Positions 60,713 to 64,000 of a stretch of 64,000 nt of DNA are shown here, in pieces; positions within the stretch are counted from its first letter, which is position 1, and each line of letters starts with the position of its first letter. Origin of the DNA: Sphingobium naphthae (GTDB taxonomy: Bacteria; Pseudomonadota; Alphaproteobacteria; Sphingomonadales; Sphingomonadaceae); NCBI RefSeq assembly GCF_020782235.1, contig NZ_JAJGNO010000015.1, positions 1 through 64,000 on the forward strand, written 5' to 3'. Below the pieces are notes generated by a model. That model did no database searches, was not told where the DNA came from, and saw only the letters and a program-made list of their open reading frames with translations. The position numbers and the translations under genes were made by a program.

Positions 60713-60973
60713 TCATGCAGCGAGTTTCTGGCGGGACAGAACATCACGGTTGTAGTCCTGCGCCAGACCAATCGCCACATCGACGGGAATTTGGGTTTCG
60801 ACCAACAGCAAACAAAAAGAGTGGTCATCCGAAACCAATTCAAGTCCTTCAATCTTGCAATTTGCGATTGCTTCGCAATAAGCTGCCATCACGTCAGGAA
60901 TCTCTTCCTGCCGACGCGGCTCATACCCCATCGCCTTGATGCGATTCCTGTAGGTGTCGATGATATTTTCCAT
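60713..60973 (-). CDS. VbhA-like antitoxin for the Fic protein
   Basis: An 86-residue protein that precedes the Fic gene, as VbhA precedes VbhT. The expected inhibitory helix motif (S/T)xxxE(G/N) appears as NCKIEG in AIANCKIEGLEL, with Asn replacing Ser/Thr. A helical tail follows (VDVAIGLAQDYNRDVL). ATG 60973 with AGGTG seven bases upstream. Confidence 0.72.
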   Translation of the reverse strand: MENIIDTYRNRIKAMGYEPRRQEEIPDVMAAYCEAIANCKIEGLELVSDDHSFCLLLVETQIPVDVAIGLAQDYNRDVLSRQKLAA

Positions 60974-61073
60974 TTTGCACCTAAAAACGACCTGCTCCCG
61001 CCCATAGTTAACATGTCGGGATTTGTATATAAACCACATTGAGTAGCCCCCATATTTCACTTTCCTGAAATGG

Positions 61074-61095
61074 GACGCCGCGCTTGCGCGGCGTC
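61074..61095. repeat. 9-bp GC-rich stem-loop between ardC and vbhA
   Basis: GACGCCGCG, loop CTTG, CGCGGCGTC. Located between the ardC stop codon and the antitoxin start. No T-run, so only a possible transcript-end or stability element. Confidence 0.55.
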
Positions 61096-61120
61096 TCGTG
61101 CATTTAGCAGGGCGGGTCAT

Positions 61121-61993
61121 TCAATCCGCTTGGTCGGTCATCATCGCCAACAGGTAGTCGGCGGCGTTCTGAGCCTCACGGGCAGCCTCGAAAATCGCGC
61201 GCTTGTCGTTGCGGAGCGCGGTCAACCAGTGCTCGATATACGCGGCATGGTCTTCGCGTTCCTCGACCTTGAAACCGACAATCGCGCCGATGAAGGATGC
61301 GCCCAGCTCGGCTACGAGCTCGTCCCTCGCATAGTCGGCGCGGCTCGTTGAAATCAGGGTTTTCCGGTTGAGGCGGCTTTCATGCCCTGCATGATGCACG
61401 GCCTCGTGCGCAAGCGTGGCATAGTAGTCGTCGGCGGAATGGAACGCTTCAAAAGCAGGCATTTGGATATAGTCGTCGCGGGTGTGGTAATAGGCTTGCG
61501 ATCCGCCGATGCGAACGGTTGCGTCGATGCGAGAGAACATCACTTCAAGCTCAACGTCGCGGGTTTCGGGATTGGTAATGATCGGGGCGGGCGCGGGATA
61601 TTTGCCGTCCAGTCCCTCGACCTGATCGGCATTGAAAACCGTGTATCGTTTCAGAAACGGAATGGCGCGCTCGTCGTCCGTCTCGGAGTCCTTCACGACA
61701 AGCTTGTTAGCATAGACAACGGTGGTCCCCTTGCTGCCCTTCCGGACATTGCCGCCAAGCTCCAATGCCTGTTTGAAGGTCAGCCAATAGGGGGAGGCGA
61801 AGCCCTGACGCATGGCGCTGGCCCAAAGGCTGAGGACGTTGATCCCACGATAGGCGACCCCATTGTGCCGGAGCGGAATGGTCGGCCCACCGCTCCACGG
61901 CTTCACCCAAGGCTTGGTGCCCGCTTCGAGCATCGCAAGAATGTCGTCGGTGACGGCCTGATAAATGTCGATCCGGTTCGTTTCCTTAGCCAT
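61121..61993 (-). CDS. ardC: ArdC-like antirestriction protein
   Basis: A 290-residue protein: N-terminal ssDNA-binding domain (DIYQAVTDDILAMLEAGTKPWVKPW, YRGINVLSLW, QALELGGNVRKGSKGTTVVY) and a C-terminal zincin-type metallopeptidase domain with TLAHEAVHHAGHESR (HExxH) and VAELGASFIG. ArdC proteins shield incoming plasmid DNA from type I restriction. ATG 61993 directly after repeat C's AAAGGAGTG ribosome site. The position in the leftward array near fic and parB-like genes fits an establishment role. Confidence 0.9.
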   Translation of the reverse strand: MAKETNRIDIYQAVTDDILAMLEAGTKPWVKPWSGGPTIPLRHNGVAYRGINVLSLWASAMRQGFASPYWLTFKQALELGGNVRKGSKGTTVVYANKLVVKDSETDDERAIPFLKRYTVFNADQVEGLDGKYPAPAPIITNPETRDVELEVMFSRIDATVRIGGSQAYYHTRDDYIQMPAFEAFHSADDYYATLAHEAVHHAGHESRLNRKTLISTSRADYARDELVAELGASFIGAIVGFKVEEREDHAAYIEHWLTALRNDKRAIFEAAREAQNAADYLLAMMTDQAD

Positions 61994-62321
61994 TTTCCTC
62001 ACTCCTTTAGGCGAAGCCGCTGCCTGCGGCCTGCGGCTCTGACCCGCTGGCGAAGCGCGGGATGGGGAGGGGGGAGCAAAATCGATGGGAGTGGTGCGGG
62101 CGGCGCGACTAGGGAGGCCCCGGCGCGCGCGAGCGCGCCGGAACTGGCCGAACTTGTCGGGCAACCCGGTCCTGTCGATTATGCTTCGGGAACGAAAGGG
62201 CGGGTGCCCTTGGTGTTCCCCCGGTGGCAGCTGCCACCACTGACGGAGCGCGGCCCTGGGCCGCTCGATCCTATGTGGCAGCTGACAGACTACGAAGCGC
62301 GCGGCCCTGGCCGCTCATTTT
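61990..62321. repeat. 332-bp repeat C, copy 3
   Basis: Leader of ardC; partner of 59098-59429. The base composition and all internal motifs are shared, including palindrome copy 11. Confidence 0.95.
62223..62238. repeat. Dispersed 16-bp palindrome, copy 11
   Basis: Perfect GGTGGCAGCTGCCACC in repeat C. Confidence 0.9.
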
Positions 62322-62411
62322 GGCGGCGGCTTGCATGATTTTGTGCTGTTCGTCGCACCCATCGGGATTTTCTTCCTCAACAGGCGCATTCGCTAATCGC
62401 AAAGGCCGGGC

Positions 62412-62427
62412 GGTGGCAGCTGCCACC
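62412..62427. repeat. Dispersed 16-bp palindrome, copy 12
   Basis: Perfect GGTGGCAGCTGCCACC flanked by GGGC and GCCC, in the 155-base gap after the ParB-like gene. The gap also holds a short frame reading NAPVEEENPDGCDEQHKIMQ that may be the tail of a lost gene. Confidence 0.9.
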
Positions 62428-62476
62428 GCCCCCAAGTTTGCGGGGAGCGCGGGAGTGAAGCGCGCTCCCCGTGCCG

Positions 62477-64000
62477 TCATGCCGCTTGGCTTTCGCTATC
62501 GGCGGCATCGGGCAAGGCAGAGGGTCGAAGGGCGGGGGGCAGGATGCGCCGCCCCGCAAGGCGCTCGTTGACCGTCACGGCAAGGTCAGAGCGCTTCATG
62601 GTCTGGCAATTCTCTACAGCGTCGTTGCCGCAACCTTCGGCCAGCAGCTTCAAGAGCGTGGCCTTGCTAAGCTGGTCATAGAATACCTGATTAGGTTCCC
62701 ACTTGTCGGCCATGTTGATCTGCGCGGCTCCGACGATCTGCGCCAGCTGGCGGTCGCGGTCGCTGTGGAACGAAAGGCTCGTGATCTGCGAGGCAACGCA
62801 GTAGGCCAGCAGCCGCAATTTCGCTTCGCTGTCCATCTGGCGCATGTCGTCCAGCGTGGGTGTTTCGGCCAAGCGGTCAAGATCGGCCCTTGCGATCTCG
62901 TCAATGTCGGCAATCGTGGAATGGCCCATGACCGCATCGTCAACATGGAAGCGGTTCTTCTCGGCGGTGATTTCGGCGGCTTGTTGCCACGAATAAGCGT
63001 TGCCGCGAACCTGCCCCAAGAGGCCCGTTAAGAGCACGTCCAGCGCCAGCTCCGGGTCGCTGGCAAGGGCTTCCCGAACCGCCATCGTGCGGATGCCGCC
63101 CAGCTGATCCATGACTTTCTGCGAGTAGTCGGGGCGAGGAGGCTTGGGGCCATCGGCGGCGGTGCCCTTGGCGGTGCGGGTGAACGCGACCTGTTCGATA
63201 CCGTCATGGCCGATGAAGACGATAAGCGAGTGCTCGGCCTTCTGCTCGGCGGTGAAAACGCGGCAAGCCGATACGATAGCGTCCTGTTTGCGGGTCAGGG
63301 CGCGCAACTCGTCGTCATAGTCGTGATCGTCCTCGTCCACCTCGCTTTCCCGCTTGGCGATTGCCGCCTCGATCTCGACCAGCTGCGCGGTTTCTTCCTC
63401 GGTCGGATCGCGCTCGCCAGCGGGTTCCAGATGGCCGCGCATCCAGTAGGAATCAGGCCGGTAGAGCTGCCCTTCTGCATCGCGCCAGCCATCTTCGCGC
63501 GCCGCCTTGGCGATGGCGTCGAGCCGATCTTGCACAAGGTCCATGACAAGGCCCGCATCATCGCAATAGCGACGTTCTCCGAAAAGATCGGTGGTGAAGG
63601 TGCCGCCTGCGGCGCAATAGGCTTCCTCGCCTACAATGCGAAAATGCTTGTCGGTATCGGCAACCTTCTCCTGGGTGAGCATGGCGCGGATTTGGTGGGC
63701 GTTGTCGCCGGTGCGCTTGAAAACCTCAAGCTGGCGGTCCTGATCGTCGGTCAGCGCGAAAGCCTGCGCCGCGCCCATGCCGATTTCGTCTTTCTGGAAG
63801 GCTTTGAGAATGGTCGGGTGCAGCGCCGCCAGCTTCAACACGCGGCGGACATAGGCCGGGGAGACGCCGAACGATGCTGCAACATCGTCAACGTCCTTGC
63901 CGCTGTCGATGATCGCCCGATAGGCTGCGATGGCATCGGCGGGGTGCATGTCCTCGCGCTGCGCGTTCTCGGCAAGCGAGATTTCCAGCGCCTCGGCCCC
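62477..64000 (-). CDS. Large ParB/RepB-type protein, 5' end outside the window
   Basis: At least 507 residues are visible. The frame continues past the right edge without a stop (the last codons there read AEALEISLAENAQRED). The N-terminal part is a ParB HTH region (MHPADAIAAYRAIIDSGKDVDDVAASFGVSPAYVRRVLKLAALHP), followed by a long acidic helical region (EEETAQLVEIEAAIAKRESEVDEDDHDYDDELRAL) and a C-terminal domain of unknown type. Much longer than the ParB at 43115. Such proteins are common in the leading region of alphaproteobacterial plasmids; they are not true partition partners. Confidence 0.8.
   Translation of the reverse strand, partial: GAEALEISLAENAQREDMHPADAIAAYRAIIDSGKDVDDVAASFGVSPAYVRRVLKLAALHPTILKAFQKDEIGMGAAQAFALTDDQDRQLEVFKRTGDNAHQIRAMLTQEKVADTDKHFRIVGEEAYCAAGGTFTTDLFGERRYCDDAGLVMDLVQDRLDAIAKAAREDGWRDAEGQLYRPDSYWMRGHLEPAGERDPTEEETAQLVEIEAAIAKRESEVDEDDHDYDDELRALTRKQDAIVSACRVFTAEQKAEHSLIVFIGHDGIEQVAFTRTAKGTAADGPKPPRPDYSQKVMDQLGGIRTMAVREALASDPELALDVLLTGLLGQVRGNAYSWQQAAEITAEKNRFHVDDAVMGHSTIADIDEIARADLDRLAETPTLDDMRQMDSEAKLRLLAYCVASQITSLSFHSDRDRQLAQIVGAAQINMADKWEPNQVFYDQLSKATLLKLLAEGCGNDAVENCQTMKRSDLAVTVNERLAGRRILPPALRPSALPDAADSESQAA

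Noticed and set aside
58712..62164. 57-codon N-terminal extensions of the DUF3768 and ArdC proteins with identical residues
   Set aside because: They are encoded by the identical repeat C leader. Strong ribosome sites stand just before the internal ATGs, so the extensions are not part of the proteins.
34..62427. The repeated 16-bp palindrome as a CRISPR-like or transcription terminator array
   Set aside because: Copies are kilobases apart, have no regular spacers and are not followed by T-runs.

Overview
The window is a GC-rich stretch of conjugative plasmid, most likely from a sphingomonad (Sphingobium, Novosphingobium or Sphingomonas). The inference rests on a VirB/VirD4 transfer system, ParA/ParB, a VirD2-like relaxase, an ArdC antirestriction protein and many small plasmid-type genes, all with alphaproteobacterial codon use, plus terephthalate-type catabolic genes on transposable DNA. 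I see no rRNA, tRNA or CRISPR array. The window does not close on itself, so the plasmid is larger than 64 kb; a ParB-like gene runs off the right edge.

Layout. 1-3.6 kb: probable replication block read leftward (a winged-helix initiator candidate, a Toprim primase-like gene, a secreted nuclease) with a possible double copy-number control: a ribbon-helix-helix repressor with two matching palindromic operators, and a short antisense RNA with its own promoter and terminator. 3.6-18.1 kb: a rightward conjugation operon in the order trbM-virB1-B2-B3-B4-B5-eexN-B6-B7-B8-B9-B10-B11-virD4, then an LPD7-domain gene and two small unknown genes. 18.1-40.75 kb: an accessory block. It holds a Tn3-family-like unit (18131-24382, long inverted ends, tnpA reduced to its C-terminus) carrying a first tphR / tphA2-A3-B-A1 cluster; a relic of a carboxymuconolactone decarboxylase gene with an ECF41-type sigma factor; a tyrosine recombinase; a second, diverged tph cluster extended by an aromatic-acid MFS permease, an outer-membrane porin and a second MFS permease; a TetR gene cut by a broken IS21-type element; a serine-recombinase fragment; and a complete second IS21-type element. 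The block lies between two 588-bp direct repeats of the backbone that differ at about 20 bases.

41.3-48.2 kb: relaxase, relaxase accessory gene, a predicted oriT with a TATCCTG/C nick motif, parB, parA, a short ssb, a serine recombinase, a sigma-region-4-like gene and two XRE regulators, fitting a conjugative leading region. 48.2-51.9 kb: an intact 3.69-kb Tn3-family transposon with a perfect 5-bp target duplication that splits an 86-codon gene. 52-64 kb: a leftward array of small plasmid genes (DUF6884, DUF3768 and others), a Fic/VbhA-type toxin-antitoxin pair, ArdC and a large ParB-like protein, separated by repeated non-coding modules.

How the parts work together. The backbone supplies replication, partition, transfer and establishment functions. 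The accessory block would give two versions of the enzyme set that turns terephthalate (or a close analogue) into protocatechuate, each behind its own divergent IclR-type regulator with matching paired operators. Uptake genes accompany only the second copy, and no protocatechuate ring-cleavage genes are present, so the product must be used by genes elsewhere. A 16-bp palindrome, GGTGGCAGCTGCCACC, recurs through the backbone and is absent from the accessory block and the 48-kb transposon, so it acts as a natural marker of backbone DNA.
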